Assembly: GCF_030812995.1 (NCBI RefSeq)
Contig: NZ_JAUSTT010000004.1
Span: forward strand, 141,861-205,860
Direction of reading: 5' to 3'
DNA length: 64,000 nucleotides
DNA from: Bacillus chungangensis
GTDB taxonomy: Bacteria > Bacillota > Bacilli > Bacillales > Bacillaceae_C
Below, one piece after another: positions 9,899 through 17,850 of the stretch (the stretch's first letter is position 1; every line of letters begins with the position of its first letter). The notes beneath the pieces are model-generated. The model was not told where the DNA came from. It ran no database searches and saw only the letters and a program-made list of their open reading frames with translations. A program made the translations under genes and the position numbers.

Positions 9899-10670
9899 GC
9901 ATTATTTCACAGTAAATCATTGTGATATTTTAGAAAATACACCAAGCTACTTAGTGATCCAACTGACGCCTGCTTTGGATAAGATGTTAATGAATCGGCC
10001 TTTTTACTGGCATTACTTAGAGAAAATGGGTGGGACGCCAAATCCAATGAAAATTACTTTGATCACTGACAGTGAAAAAACACCCGATCATGTGAAAGGT
10101 GAGTACATCCATTTCGGCTCCCCAAGGCTTCATCAAATTTTTCAAACAACAAAAAAACTGTCTAGATTTATGAGATTATATGAAAATTTGATCAATCCTA
10201 AAACATTACAAACACCCTTGTACCCATGGATTTGTTTAAATATGAGAATTTCTTATCAATGCGATCGCAACAAAGACATATTCCGATCGTTGGGTTATAG
10301 CTTAACAAATGGCAGTCTAATAGAAAACTTCCATGACTGGCTATTAAGTAAATCTTTAACGCCAACCATCCCTGATCTATGTTATACGATCGCACCAATT
10401 ATCAAACCTGAAAATGCGCTAAAGCGAATCGAGGATTCCCTCACAAGCAGTCTGCTAGAAACAGACCACCAGTGGGCTGTAGATGCTCGTAAAAGATGGG
10501 AGAAAGATCTTCAGCTGCTGGAGCAATTTTATGAAGATGCAGTTGAAAAACCTGAAGCATATGAAAGTGAAAAAGCAGCACTCCGCGACCAATACGAACC
10601 TGTCATTAAGTTGGAAATAATAAATGGCGGCTTATTCTATCTCGGCAGCCCTATGAAAGAAAGTGGATAA
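9867..10670 (+). CDS. yqhG: YqhG family protein
   Basis: A 267-residue soluble protein of the YqhG family, function unknown. The start chosen is ATG 9867, preceded by AAAGGAGGAGGAAAAC inside the end of yqhH. A longer frame exists upstream but has no ribosome site. No transmembrane segment or catalytic motif is apparent. The overlap with the SNF2 ATPase gene, conserved in Bacillus, suggests that the products act together, which is inference from context. Confidence 0.85.
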   Translation: MQQEHIHQFLEHYFTVNHCDILENTPSYLVIQLTPALDKMLMNRPFYWHYLEKMGGTPNPMKITLITDSEKTPDHVKGEYIHFGSPRLHQIFQTTKKLSRFMRLYENLINPKTLQTPLYPWICLNMRISYQCDRNKDIFRSLGYSLTNGSLIENFHDWLLSKSLTPTIPDLCYTIAPIIKPENALKRIEDSLTSSLLETDHQWAVDARKRWEKDLQLLEQFYEDAVEKPEAYESEKAALRDQYEPVIKLEIINGGLFYLGSPMKESG

Positions 10671-10672
10671 CG

Positions 10673-10712
10673 AAAGAGGGAATGGTGGAAATTATATCAC
10701 CATTCCCTCTTT
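10673..10712. terminator. Bidirectional terminator after yqhG
   Basis: A perfect 15-bp stem, AAAGAGGGAATGGTG with CACCATTCCCTCTTT (loop 10688-10697). It separates yqhG from the convergent Nudix gene. Confidence 0.93.
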
Positions 10713-10717
10713 ATGAT

Positions 10718-11242
10718 TTAATGAAAATGATTTTGAGAAAGGATACTTGGATTTCTTAGTGCATATTGAAATAATGCAAAATGAAGCTCAGCGTCTGTTG
10801 TCAGTTCCCCTATTCTGACAAGTTCATAGCATTTCTTAATGGAAATAGATATTGTTTCGATCTTTTCATATTCTTCTAACATGGGAACAGAAATATCAAT
10901 AATTTCTTCTGTAAAAAAAACATGGGTTTCTTCATTTGTTACCCAAGGAGAGGGATGAATCTTTCCATAATACTCCAACTTCCCGCACCGTATGCCTGTT
11001 TCTTCCAACAGCTCTCTACGTGCAGCGGTTTCAAATTCTTCATCATCTTCCACTTTCCCGCCTGGCAATTGAATAATGTATTGCTCAAGCGGTTGGCGAT
11101 ACTGTCTAATAAAAATAAATTGATCATGATGTTGGACTAATATAACAATAGATGCCGGGCTTCTCCTGACAAAAGTGAGACGATCGTTCCCTTTTAAATC
11201 GACGTTTATATAGTCGTTTGCAAATATCTGTTTTATCTTCAT
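10718..11242 (-). CDS. Nudix hydrolase (ADP-ribose pyrophosphatase-like)
   Basis: A 174-residue protein with a complete Nudix box, GGKVEDDEEF...RRELLEETGI, at residues 61-84 (Gx5Ex7REUxEExGU satisfied). The RQYRQPLEQYIIQLPGG lead-in is typical of the NudF/ADP-ribose pyrophosphatase branch, which cleaves nucleoside-diphosphate sugars. The substrate cannot be fixed from sequence. The ATG follows GAAAGGGGAAAGGGAGA. It lies between yqhG and yqzE, a place where I do not expect a gene from the B. subtilis order, so it may be a lineage-specific insertion. Confidence 0.85.
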   Translation of the reverse strand: MKIKQIFANDYINVDLKGNDRLTFVRRSPASIVILVQHHDQFIFIRQYRQPLEQYIIQLPGGKVEDDEEFETAARRELLEETGIRCGKLEYYGKIHPSPWVTNEETHVFFTEEIIDISVPMLEEYEKIETISISIKKCYELVRIGELTTDAELHFALFQYALRNPSILSQNHFH

Positions 11243-11332
11243 TCTCCCTTTCCCCTTTCTAGCAGAAAACCACGCTACAAATTTTCCCCCTGAAGATACG
11301 TGTTCTATCTACCGAATGAAATTGGCGAACAG

Positions 11333-11512
11333 TTAGCTTCTTTTTTTAAACAGCATCGTAAGTGAATGGGGAAGAAAGCCAAACCAGCGTAGTAAAAATG
11401 GCGCTCGTTCTTCTTTCCGCTGAATTCGCTGCTGCTTTCGATCTTTTTTTGAAACCTCAAAATGCTTGATAAAGGTTTCCGTAATAAACTTCACATAATC
11501 ATTTGTAGACAT
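11333..11512 (-). CDS. yqzE: YqzE family protein
   Basis: A short gene of 59 residues beginning MSTNDYVKFITETFIKHFE, with a basic middle (SKKDRKQQRIQRKEER) and a C-terminal FLLRWFGFLPHSLTMLF segment. This matches the YqzE family found next to the comG operon in Bacillus, where it is linked to competence expression. The function is unknown. It lies downstream of aroK and comGG on the same strand. Confidence 0.85.
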   Translation of the reverse strand: MSTNDYVKFITETFIKHFEVSKKDRKQQRIQRKEERAPFLLRWFGFLPHSLTMLFKKRS

Positions 11513-11601
11513 GTAAACTTCACCACCATTATTTTTTCAAAGCATTTCCGAAAGCAGCGCTATTTATTCATTTAAACATTGAAAGTGAAGAAATACGAAC
11601 A

Positions 11602-12108
11602 TCAACAAGTTCTCTTTGTAATATCCTCTATTGTCTGTACAGTTTCTTGTATCGTTAGTGAAGTAGTATCGATGATGATATTCGCACTTTGTTCATAGAA
11701 AGGCAGACGTTTTTTGTAAATATCGATAATATCTTCTGGTGTTTTTTCTTTAATGATAGGTCTTGTACAATCGTCCTTTAATCGATCTAAAAAAACCTTT
11801 GGCTCGCATTTTAAAAAGAAAGTTCGTCCACTCTTTTTTAATAGCTGGCGATTTTCCTCTAATAAAATGATTCCTCCTCCTGTTGTAATCACTCCCCGCT
11901 GCTGAACAAGCTTTTTCAGCATATTTTTTTCTAAACTGCGAAAATAAGCTTCCCCATTTTCTGCAAAAATTTCTGGAATAGTCTTTTGTTCTGCTTCTAC
12001 AATACATGCATCTGTATCATAAACGGGACAATTCCATGCATCTGCCAGAGTTTCTCCAACAGTTGTCTTGCCAGCCCCCATAAAACCAATTAAAAATACT
12101 TGCAACAA
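11602..12108 (-). CDS. aroK: Shikimate kinase
   Basis: A 168-residue P-loop kinase that phosphorylates shikimate at the 3-OH in the chorismate pathway. It has Walker A LIGFMGAGKTT at residues 6-16, the shikimate-binding aspartate in YDTDACIVE, FRSLEKNML, TTGGGIIL and the lid arginine in TRPIIKE. The length is normal. The start is one of two adjacent TTG codons (12108 or 12105) preceded by GGAGA. It directly follows comGG on the same strand, so it may be read with the competence operon. Confidence 0.93.
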   Translation of the reverse strand: MLQVFLIGFMGAGKTTVGETLADAWNCPVYDTDACIVEAEQKTIPEIFAENGEAYFRSLEKNMLKKLVQQRGVITTGGGIILLEENRQLLKKSGRTFFLKCEPKVFLDRLKDDCTRPIIKEKTPEDIIDIYKKRLPFYEQSANIIIDTTSLTIQETVQTIEDITKRTC

Positions 12109-12123
12109 TATTTCTGTCTCCTC

Positions 12124-12495
12124 TCAACGTTCCAGCATTCGACGTTCTCTTTTATTATAATGTAATTGTTTCGTCATTGTATGATCCAGTTGATTTTCTA
12201 TTAATAGTGTGACTGTGTATGCTTCTTTGTTAGTTGGCTCCATCTCAAATAAAACATAGCCCTCTTCAAAATAAAACGTTCCTTTTTTAAATGTAACCTG
12301 ATCACCCTCTCTCTCCTCTTCTAGCTGTATTTTTTTGATAGCGTGAGCAGCCATCGTTTCCAACTGATAATAAGCTTCGATTTCCCCAATAAATAAGAGA
12401 TCGTTTATATATATTTCTATTGCTGCTGCAACAATAAGCAGTATGATAAACGAGAAGAAAAGAGTAAAGGGAAAAATGCCTCCGCGTTCATTCAT
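12124..12495 (-). CDS. comGG: Competence pseudopilus protein ComGG
   Basis: A 123-residue minor pseudopilin-like protein that ends the comG operon. It begins MNERGGIFPFTLFFSFIILLIVAAA, a short N-terminus then one hydrophobic helix, with no canonical prepilin peptidase site, as in other ComGG proteins. I chose ATG 12495, preceded by AAAGGGGGAT and overlapping the comGF stop by 8 bases; an in-frame ATG at 12525 has less support. It is recognised mainly by position and topology, because sequence conservation is low. Confidence 0.8.
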   Translation of the reverse strand: MNERGGIFPFTLFFSFIILLIVAAAIEIYINDLLFIGEIEAYYQLETMAAHAIKKIQLEEEREGDQVTFKKGTFYFEEGYVLFEMEPTNKEAYTVTLLIENQLDHTMTKQLHYNKRERRMLER

Positions 12496-13057
12496 ACGTA
12501 TCCGATCCCCCTTTCTTTTCTCCATTCTCTCCTTGCACTTGCTCTTTTTTATTCTCCTGTTCTTGTTTCTCTTCTATTATTTCCTTCTTCTCTACTGTTT
12601 GCGGAGGTGATAAAGCAAATGATGCATCCTTTTGGATACCGTTCGTAAAAGTTACAAATAAGTGTAGCATATGGCCATCAAGTGTAAAAGAATGAGAAGA
12701 AACATTCTGCAAAACGATTTCATGACCAGCATCTGCAACTCTGCGACGCAGCACTTCTCCATAGCCTTCATAAGAAACAAGACGGCCATCCACTTCTATA
12801 TCCAGTTGGTTTGTTTGTACAAACCAGTATGATGCTCGTTTCGTTTCCTTCTGCAGCTGAATAATAAAAATATGCCATTCGTAATCTGTGTCTGTTTCTA
12901 GTGCCCGTTCTATTGAAGTATATGCTTTGAGGATAAGGGGGAAAAACAACATGATCAAGCCGACAATCAGCATTGTAAAAATGGTTTCCAGCATTGTAAA
13001 GCCAGCCTGTTCACTACTGTCCTGACATGCACTTTTGCTTCTTATCATAAACAACAC
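12488..13057 (-). CDS. comGF: Competence pseudopilus protein ComGF
   Basis: A prepilin-like protein of about 189 residues, with QAGFTMLETIFTMLIVGLIML near residues 18-38 as signal segment and helix. The G/FTMLE site fits ComC (prepilin peptidase) cleavage. The C-terminus is a long charged tail rich in E, K and Q. It is part of the ComG pseudopilus that pulls DNA through the wall. The start is uncertain: GTG 13057 opens the frame, while TTG 13054 has better spacing to GGAGGG. It overlaps comGE by about 44 bases. Confidence 0.85.
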   Translation of the reverse strand: MLFMIRSKSACQDSSEQAGFTMLETIFTMLIVGLIMLFFPLILKAYTSIERALETDTDYEWHIFIIQLQKETKRASYWFVQTNQLDIEVDGRLVSYEGYGEVLRRRVADAGHEIVLQNVSSHSFTLDGHMLHLFVTFTNGIQKDASFALSPPQTVEKKEIIEEKQEQENKKEQVQGENGEKKGGSDTYE

Positions 13058-13328
13058 ACGCCCTCCATTCTATCCCTGTATAGCTGTCGATCTTTAACTG
13101 GTAGTGTGTGTTTTCAACCTCCTTCTCTAATTCAAATGGGACACCTGTTGCTAAAAAAGCTTCTACTTGCTCATAAAGAAGGCGAGACGCAGTCATAGAT
13201 TTTTTTTCAGCTTCTAATTTTATCATCATTTTAAAAAGCAGCGGGAAGATAAAGGTAGTCATCAACATGATAAAACTAAAAGACAGCAGCGCTTCGATAA
13301 CAGAAAAACCATTTTCATTCTTGAACAC
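13014..13328 (-). CDS. comGE: Competence pseudopilus protein ComGE
   Basis: A 104-residue prepilin-like protein from GTG 13328, preceded by GAAGAGGGAG. It begins with a short charged leader and NGFSVIEALLSFSFIMLMTTF, a type IV prepilin helix with a G/F cleavage site and the E5 glutamate. A frame extending upstream to 13373 inside comGD has no ribosome site. It overlaps comGD by 14 bases, so translation is probably coupled. Confidence 0.85.
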   Translation of the reverse strand: MFKNENGFSVIEALLSFSFIMLMTTFIFPLLFKMMIKLEAEKKSMTASRLLYEQVEAFLATGVPFELEKEVENTHYQLKIDSYTGIEWRACVVYDKKQKCMSGQ

Positions 13329-13758
13329 GAAATCTCCCTCTTCCAATGTAAAAAATAATTTTCGTCGTACCACGAGGTGTATGAAAAGTCATCGTTCCAA
13401 ATTTTGTGATGTTACCATCAGCTCGAAAATAAATGGAATGAAGTGATGAATTTCCAACTGTTACAGATGATGGAATTTGTCGCTCAATTATTATTTCTTG
13501 ACCCAATGGTTTGATCCAATACGTATCTGAGAAAGGCAATATTTTTACATTTACTGCCTGTTGATGGCTCATTGCATAGCTTTGAGCGTAAAATAAATCT
13601 GACTTCAGCTGGGTAAAGAAGAGATGGCGCTCAAGCGAATCCCATATAGACTTTAGTCCAATTACGCTAAAAGAAAGCAACATTACCGTAACGGCTACAA
13701 CAAAAAGCAATTCTAAAAGAGTAAAGCCGTTATTTTTGGATAAAATATCTTTCGTCAT
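13315..13758 (-). CDS. comGD: Competence pseudopilin ComGD
   Basis: A 147-residue minor pseudopilin with leader MTKDILSKNNG and the helix FTLLELLFVVAVTVMLLSFS, cleaved by ComC after the glycine. It has a GspH-like globular domain. Its ATG overlaps the comGC stop as ATGA. It acts in assembly of the DNA-uptake pseudopilus. Confidence 0.92.
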   Translation of the reverse strand: MTKDILSKNNGFTLLELLFVVAVTVMLLSFSVIGLKSIWDSLERHLFFTQLKSDLFYAQSYAMSHQQAVNVKILPFSDTYWIKPLGQEIIIERQIPSSVTVGNSSLHSIYFRADGNITKFGTMTFHTPRGTTKIIFYIGRGRFRVQE

Positions 13759-14072
13759 GATGCATTGCTTTCAGCACTTACCATTCCATCATGATCAATC
13801 ATAATTTGTTCACCATTCGGGCAACTTTTTTGCTCCTCCGTTAAATAGCCTTCACTAACTAATTCTGTTAAACTAGGGACTTCCCTAGTCTTTTTTTCAA
13901 TTTGATAAGCTTGAACTTGTCCCTGCACCATATGAACAAAAGCATCACAGCCTTTTTTTCCAATTGATTTACTTTGATTGACAATATTCGGGATAGCAAT
14001 AAAAAGCAACACCGTAATAATCAAAAGTACGACGAGCATCTCTATTAGTGTAAAGCCGTTTTCATTTTTCAT
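13755..14072 (-). CDS. comGC: Major competence pseudopilin ComGC
   Basis: Major subunit of the transformation pseudopilus, 105 residues from ATG 14072, which follows GGAGGGAAAAAAG. The prepilin site is MKNENG/FTLIEMLVVLL. Two cysteines, in KKGCDAF and KSCPNGEQ, match the pair that forms the intramolecular disulfide in ComGC. An earlier in-frame ATG at 14087 overlaps the end of comGB and lies on the ribosome site itself. Confidence 0.95.
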   Translation of the reverse strand: MKNENGFTLIEMLVVLLIITVLLFIAIPNIVNQSKSIGKKGCDAFVHMVQGQVQAYQIEKKTREVPSLTELVSEGYLTEEQKSCPNGEQIMIDHDGMVSAESNAS

Positions 14073-14086
14073 CTTTTTTCCCTCCA

Positions 14087-15160
14087 TTAAAATCTGTTAA
14101 GCATTTGAAACATAGGCAATAAAATAGACATGTATACGGCAATGACTAATAAACCAATGAATACCAACATCAATGGCTGCATAAAAAAGAAAAGCTTCTT
14201 TATTTTCTCTTCCATTCTTTGCATGCAATAATGACTATAATAAAGCAATTCTTGGGTAAGAAGCCCGCTTTTTTCTCCATGCTGCACAATGACAGCGAAT
14301 TCTTTTTCTAAATATTGCAAATGAGAAAAACTTGAGGAAAGTGAGTGTCCTAGTTTTAGCAGCTCTCTTAACTTTTTAGCTGTTTCCTCTAAAAGTGGAC
14401 GAAGATTTTGTAAGGTCATCATGGATAAGATTTCATTCACAGCAAATCCTTTTTTGAGGAGGAAACTCCACTCGCGGGCCAAAAATTGGCTCATATAAAG
14501 CTGGTAGTACGTTCCTATATACGGTATTTTTCCAAACCATTGCGCTTTTTGCAAAGCCGTTTTTCTTCTTAATAGAAACATTGCCATCAAGAGAACCAGC
14601 AGGAGCAGCAACATCGTACAAATAAAATATGTTGGAATGTTTTTCATGACGTGAAGAAGCAATTGTGTGTGGTGATTCGGCCGAATGGAGATTGATTGAT
14701 ACATTTGCTCAAAGCGCGGAAGCAGTAATTGATTTAATAACACCATCACAAAACTGATGGTGAATAAAAGCACAACTGGATATTGACATAGTTTTAACAA
14801 TGTTCGCCGATCTTCTGAACGCTTTTGTAAATAATCACCAGCATGCTGCAGCGTTTCATCTAAATATCCGTGTTGAGCGGCAAAATTAATTTGCATGCAA
14901 GCTCTCCGGTCAAAGCCGTGATAATGAAGTACTTCGAATAACTGATCGCCTCGTTGTAATTGGCCAAGCATTTTTTCATATGTTTGCTTGCTGCGTTCAT
15001 CCACTTTGCCAAGAAACCGAATGCCTTCTGCAAGTGTAAAACCATTCTTGAGCATATCCCCCAATCTACTAAGGAATATCCCTTGCTGCTTCAATGTCTG
15101 CCTTTTTTTCCTCCTGCTCAAATATCCAGCGATTATATTCTGTTTTTGAAATATAGCCAA
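14087..15160 (-). CDS. comGB: Competence assembly platform protein ComGB
   Basis: Polytopic inner-membrane platform protein of the GspF/PilC family, 357 residues, with two T2SSF repeats and hydrophobic segments near 125-150, 175-195 and 325-350. It couples ComGA ATP hydrolysis to pseudopilus growth. The start TTG 15160 is preceded by AAAGGGG at 7 bases and lies 92 bases inside comGA; a later start near 15121 is possible. Confidence 0.9.
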   Translation of the reverse strand: MAIFQKQNIIAGYLSRRKKRQTLKQQGIFLSRLGDMLKNGFTLAEGIRFLGKVDERSKQTYEKMLGQLQRGDQLFEVLHYHGFDRRACMQINFAAQHGYLDETLQHAGDYLQKRSEDRRTLLKLCQYPVVLLFTISFVMVLLNQLLLPRFEQMYQSISIRPNHHTQLLLHVMKNIPTYFICTMLLLLLVLLMAMFLLRRKTALQKAQWFGKIPYIGTYYQLYMSQFLAREWSFLLKKGFAVNEILSMMTLQNLRPLLEETAKKLRELLKLGHSLSSSFSHLQYLEKEFAVIVQHGEKSGLLTQELLYYSHYCMQRMEEKIKKLFFFMQPLMLVFIGLLVIAVYMSILLPMFQMLNRF

Positions 15161-16172
15161 GTGCTAACCCCTTTCTGAGCCAATCCTTTAATGTTTGGTA
15201 ACAATATGTGACGTGCTTGCCATTTGCCTCTAGTAGAACTTGTTGTAATGCTTTTCCTTGCAACAGCTCATAAACAGCTGCTCGCTTATGGCGAAGCTGG
15301 CAGTAACAATGCGGAGAGCAATGTTCTCCACAAAAAGGACAAAGAAGAGATACTAACCTTTGAGCGGTAACTGCAACCAATGTTTGTTCAATTTCATGCC
15401 ATTTTATACCCAGCTCCATTAATCGGTAAATTGCTCCTTTCGCATCCCTCGTGTGTAGTGTGGAAATGACTAAGTGACCTGTTAAACTTGCTTGAATCGC
15501 GATCTTTGCTGTTTCAGCATCTCTAATTTCGCCAACAAGAATAATATCAGGATCATGGCGCAATATCGCCTTCAATCCCGCGCTATAAGTAACACCTGCT
15601 TTTTCATTCACCTGCACTTGTAAAAAATAATCATTTTGTTTTTCCACTGGATCTTCAAGCGTAATGACATTTCGATGTAAAGAGGTCGAACAATTTTCTA
15701 CGAGGCTGTACATTGTTGAGGATTTTCCGCTGCCAGTTGGCCCCGTAAAAAGTATTAACCCGTGGGCATGCATAAATAGTGCCATTAACTTTTTTGCATT
15801 TTGAGGAAATAAAGCAGCCTTTTCAATTGAAAGATTTTCATCGAGTGCTAAAATACGAATAACGAGACTTTCTTGGAAACGTGCGGTTGGAAGTGTTGAT
15901 ACTCTCAGGGAGGCAATTGTATCAGCAGTTTGATACGGAAGAGAACCACTTTGAGGCTTTCTTTTTTCACTGATATCCATCGAAGCCATAAATTTAAAAT
16001 GGGAAATGAGCCTCTCACCTGCTTCTAGAGGAATTTTTCGATAGGGAAAAAGTTTTCCATCAAGCCGAAATTGCAGATGGCATCCATCCTTGCGAGGAAT
16101 GATATGAATATCAGTTGCCTGCTTCTTTACTGCTTGAGTAAGCAGCATATCAGCAATTTTTTCTATTGTCAT
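15069..16172 (-). CDS. comGA: Competence traffic ATPase ComGA
   Basis: GspE/PilB-type hexameric ATPase that powers pseudopilus assembly, 367 residues from ATG 16172. It has Walker A FTGPTGSGKSSTMYS, the Asp box LEDPVE, Walker B DPDIILVGEIRDAETA, the His box LTGHLVISTLHTRDA, and a cysteine cluster CPFCGEHCSPHC typical of this family. Upstream in-frame GTG codons (16190, 16187) lack proper spacing. First gene of the seven-gene comG operon, expected to be driven by ComK, though I could not delimit a ComK box. Confidence 0.95.
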   Translation of the reverse strand: MTIEKIADMLLTQAVKKQATDIHIIPRKDGCHLQFRLDGKLFPYRKIPLEAGERLISHFKFMASMDISEKRKPQSGSLPYQTADTIASLRVSTLPTARFQESLVIRILALDENLSIEKAALFPQNAKKLMALFMHAHGLILFTGPTGSGKSSTMYSLVENCSTSLHRNVITLEDPVEKQNDYFLQVQVNEKAGVTYSAGLKAILRHDPDIILVGEIRDAETAKIAIQASLTGHLVISTLHTRDAKGAIYRLMELGIKWHEIEQTLVAVTAQRLVSLLCPFCGEHCSPHCYCQLRHKRAAVYELLQGKALQQVLLEANGKHVTYCYQTLKDWLRKGLALGYISKTEYNRWIFEQEEKKADIEAARDIP

Positions 16173-16522
16173 TTTAAAAAATAACACCACCTTTCTTTTT
16201 GCTTAAATATTTATTTCGACATAAATCTTTATTTTCCTTCTTTTATTTTTTATTAAAAAAGTACTCCAGAACCCTTGTTTTATCCTGATTTCACAGTTTT
16301 TAACTTTGCCCCCTTGTTCTGCGTATTAATATTGACATGTTTGTGAACGTGATAAATGTGTGCGTTTTTTCATATCAATTATTTAATTTCAATAATATAA
16401 TAGTATTTAAGTAAATGTATTGTTTTCTCATAGAGATTAAATGGAAAGGTCGACAGGAGCTTTTTACTCTCGTATTGCTTAGTTTTATAGCGAAGAAATG
16501 AAGCAAAAAAAGAAAATCTGAG
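16173..16522. other. Divergent control region between comGA and the COG2345 regulator gene
   Basis: About 350 bases of very AT-rich sequence that must contain the comG promoter (minus) and that of the regulator gene (plus). A TATAAT at 16396-16401 could serve the plus gene, but its -35 is poor. Several A-tract/T-tract pairs resemble half ComK sites; none is a clean AAAA-N5-TTTT pair. Confidence 0.4.
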
Positions 16523-16528
16523 GTGAAA

Positions 16529-17230
16529 ATGGTGGAAAGTACACTTAAATTAACGAATGCATTGGCAGATCCTACACGCTTTACCATTTATCAATATATT
16601 GTTCAAAATAAAAAAGAAGTGACTGTTCAAGATATTGCAGATGAATTTAATATTCATCCAAATGTTGCTCGCCTGCATTTATCAAAACTAGCGGATGTAA
16701 AAGTTGTGGATACTGCGTTAAAGAAAACAGGGAGAGGCGGACGTCCAGGACGAGTATATAAATTATCAGAGAAAGTTGTACAACTTTCTTTTCCACACCG
16801 CGACTATCAATTATTAGCCAATATAGCAATTGAAGCCCTGGCTTCACTTCAAAAGCTTGGAAAAGATGCATTCTTAGAAGCAGCGAACAATATGGGAAAA
16901 ACGTTAGTTGAAGAGCAAGTAAATAAATATCATAAAGGGAAAGACAATCTGTCACATGAAGAAAAAATCAACATTTTATCAGTTGTTTCTTCTTTAATTG
17001 GTTATTTCCCAACCTATCACGAGGAAGAAGGGCATTTCTCTTTCGAGGTTTACAATTGTCCTTTTTATGAAAGCATGAAAGAAAACGCGCTCATTTGCCA
17101 AGGGCACAACGCTTTCTTGCGGGGAGCATTTGAATATTTATTTGAAATTCAAAGTTTCCGGCAAGTAACTAAGATTTCCCAAGGTTGTGAAAATTGCCTT
17201 TATCATCTAATCGTCACAAACGAGAATTAA
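16529..17230 (+). CDS. COG2345-type winged-helix transcriptional regulator with C-terminal cysteines
   Basis: A 233-residue protein with an N-terminal ArsR/DeoR-like winged helix (residues 5-70: ALADPTRFTIYQYIVQ, VARLHLSKLADVKVV, GRGGRPGRVYKLS). The C-terminal domain carries YNCPFYESMKENALICQGHN and GCENCLYHLI, a cysteine pattern like the COG2345/SufR group, where such residues can bind an Fe-S cluster or metal. The ligand is unknown here. The start is ATG 16529; GTG 16532 is equally possible after GAGGTG. It is divergent from comGA and directly precedes yqgY. Confidence 0.82.
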   Translation: MVESTLKLTNALADPTRFTIYQYIVQNKKEVTVQDIADEFNIHPNVARLHLSKLADVKVVDTALKKTGRGGRPGRVYKLSEKVVQLSFPHRDYQLLANIAIEALASLQKLGKDAFLEAANNMGKTLVEEQVNKYHKGKDNLSHEEKINILSVVSSLIGYFPTYHEEEGHFSFEVYNCPFYESMKENALICQGHNAFLRGAFEYLFEIQSFRQVTKISQGCENCLYHLIVTNEN

Positions 17231-17236
17231 ACTTTG

Positions 17237-17266
17237 TTTACAAATTGCGCTACTCTGCTTTATAAT
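17237..17266 (+). promoter_or_regulatory. Sigma-A promoter of yqgY
   Basis: TTTACA (17237-17242), an 18-base spacer and a perfect TATAAT (17261-17266), 38 bases before the yqgY start codon. Confidence 0.75.
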
Positions 17267-17303
17267 ATGAGGTGGACTTATGGTGAGAAGGGGAGGGATA
17301 CAA

Positions 17304-17546
17304 TTGGATCGTATGTACAGAGTATTAGGATTTTGGACTGCAATTTTTGCAGTAATGTTCTACTTAGGTGATAAAGGGGTCGTATCTCTTATTTTTCTAG
17401 GTCAAACCGGTTTCTTCGTATTATTAAGCTATTTAAAATTAACAGAGCGTATGTATATGTACGTATTTGGCGCATACTTAACAGTATTTTTCGCTGGATT
17501 TACGTACTATACCACTTTTATGATGGCACCAGGTGGCGGACTCTAA
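17304..17546 (+). CDS. yqgY: YqgY family small membrane protein (DUF2626)
   Basis: An 80-residue, three-helix membrane protein beginning (L)DRMYRVLGFWTAIFAVMF and ending MMAPGGGL, the hallmark ends of the DUF2626/YqgY family. The start is TTG 17304, six bases after GGGAGGG; ATG 17280 upstream has no ribosome site. Function unknown. Strong conservation in Bacillaceae argues that it is real. Confidence 0.9.
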   Translation: MDRMYRVLGFWTAIFAVMFYLGDKGVVSLIFLGQTGFFVLLSYLKLTERMYMYVFGAYLTVFFAGFTYYTTFMMAPGGGL

Positions 17547-17568
17547 ATGATCCTTATCACTTAAAAGA

Positions 17569-17615
17569 GGTTGCTCCATTAGTCAGTATAACTGACTAAT
17601 GGACAGCCTTTTTTG
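17569..17615 (+). terminator. Terminator after yqgY
   Basis: GGTTGCTCCATTAGTCAG pairs with CTGACTAATGGACAGCC, followed by TTTTTTGTTTTTTT. The remainder of 17616-17850 holds no gene I can support. Confidence 0.93.
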
Positions 17616-17850
17616 TTTTTTTCTGTAAAAATCACTCAAAATATTAGCATTTTCTGTTTCTACCTTTTCCCTCTTTAGGCTCAGAAAACCATAGAATGCC
17701 TGTTCAAAAAGTCTCATTTTTTTAAAAGTGTAAAATACGCTCACTTCCCCCTTTTTTACCACAATTTTCATCATTATCACTTTCAAATTGAAACTTTTTC
17801 TTTTTTTATTCGTATAAATTGGAAGAACTCAGAAAGAAGGAAGGGATAAA

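Noticed and set aside
16173..16400. ComK box upstream of comGA
   Set aside because: ComK control of comG is expected from known biology, but no pair of AAAA-N5-TTTT motifs with correct spacing is clear in the AT-rich sequence.
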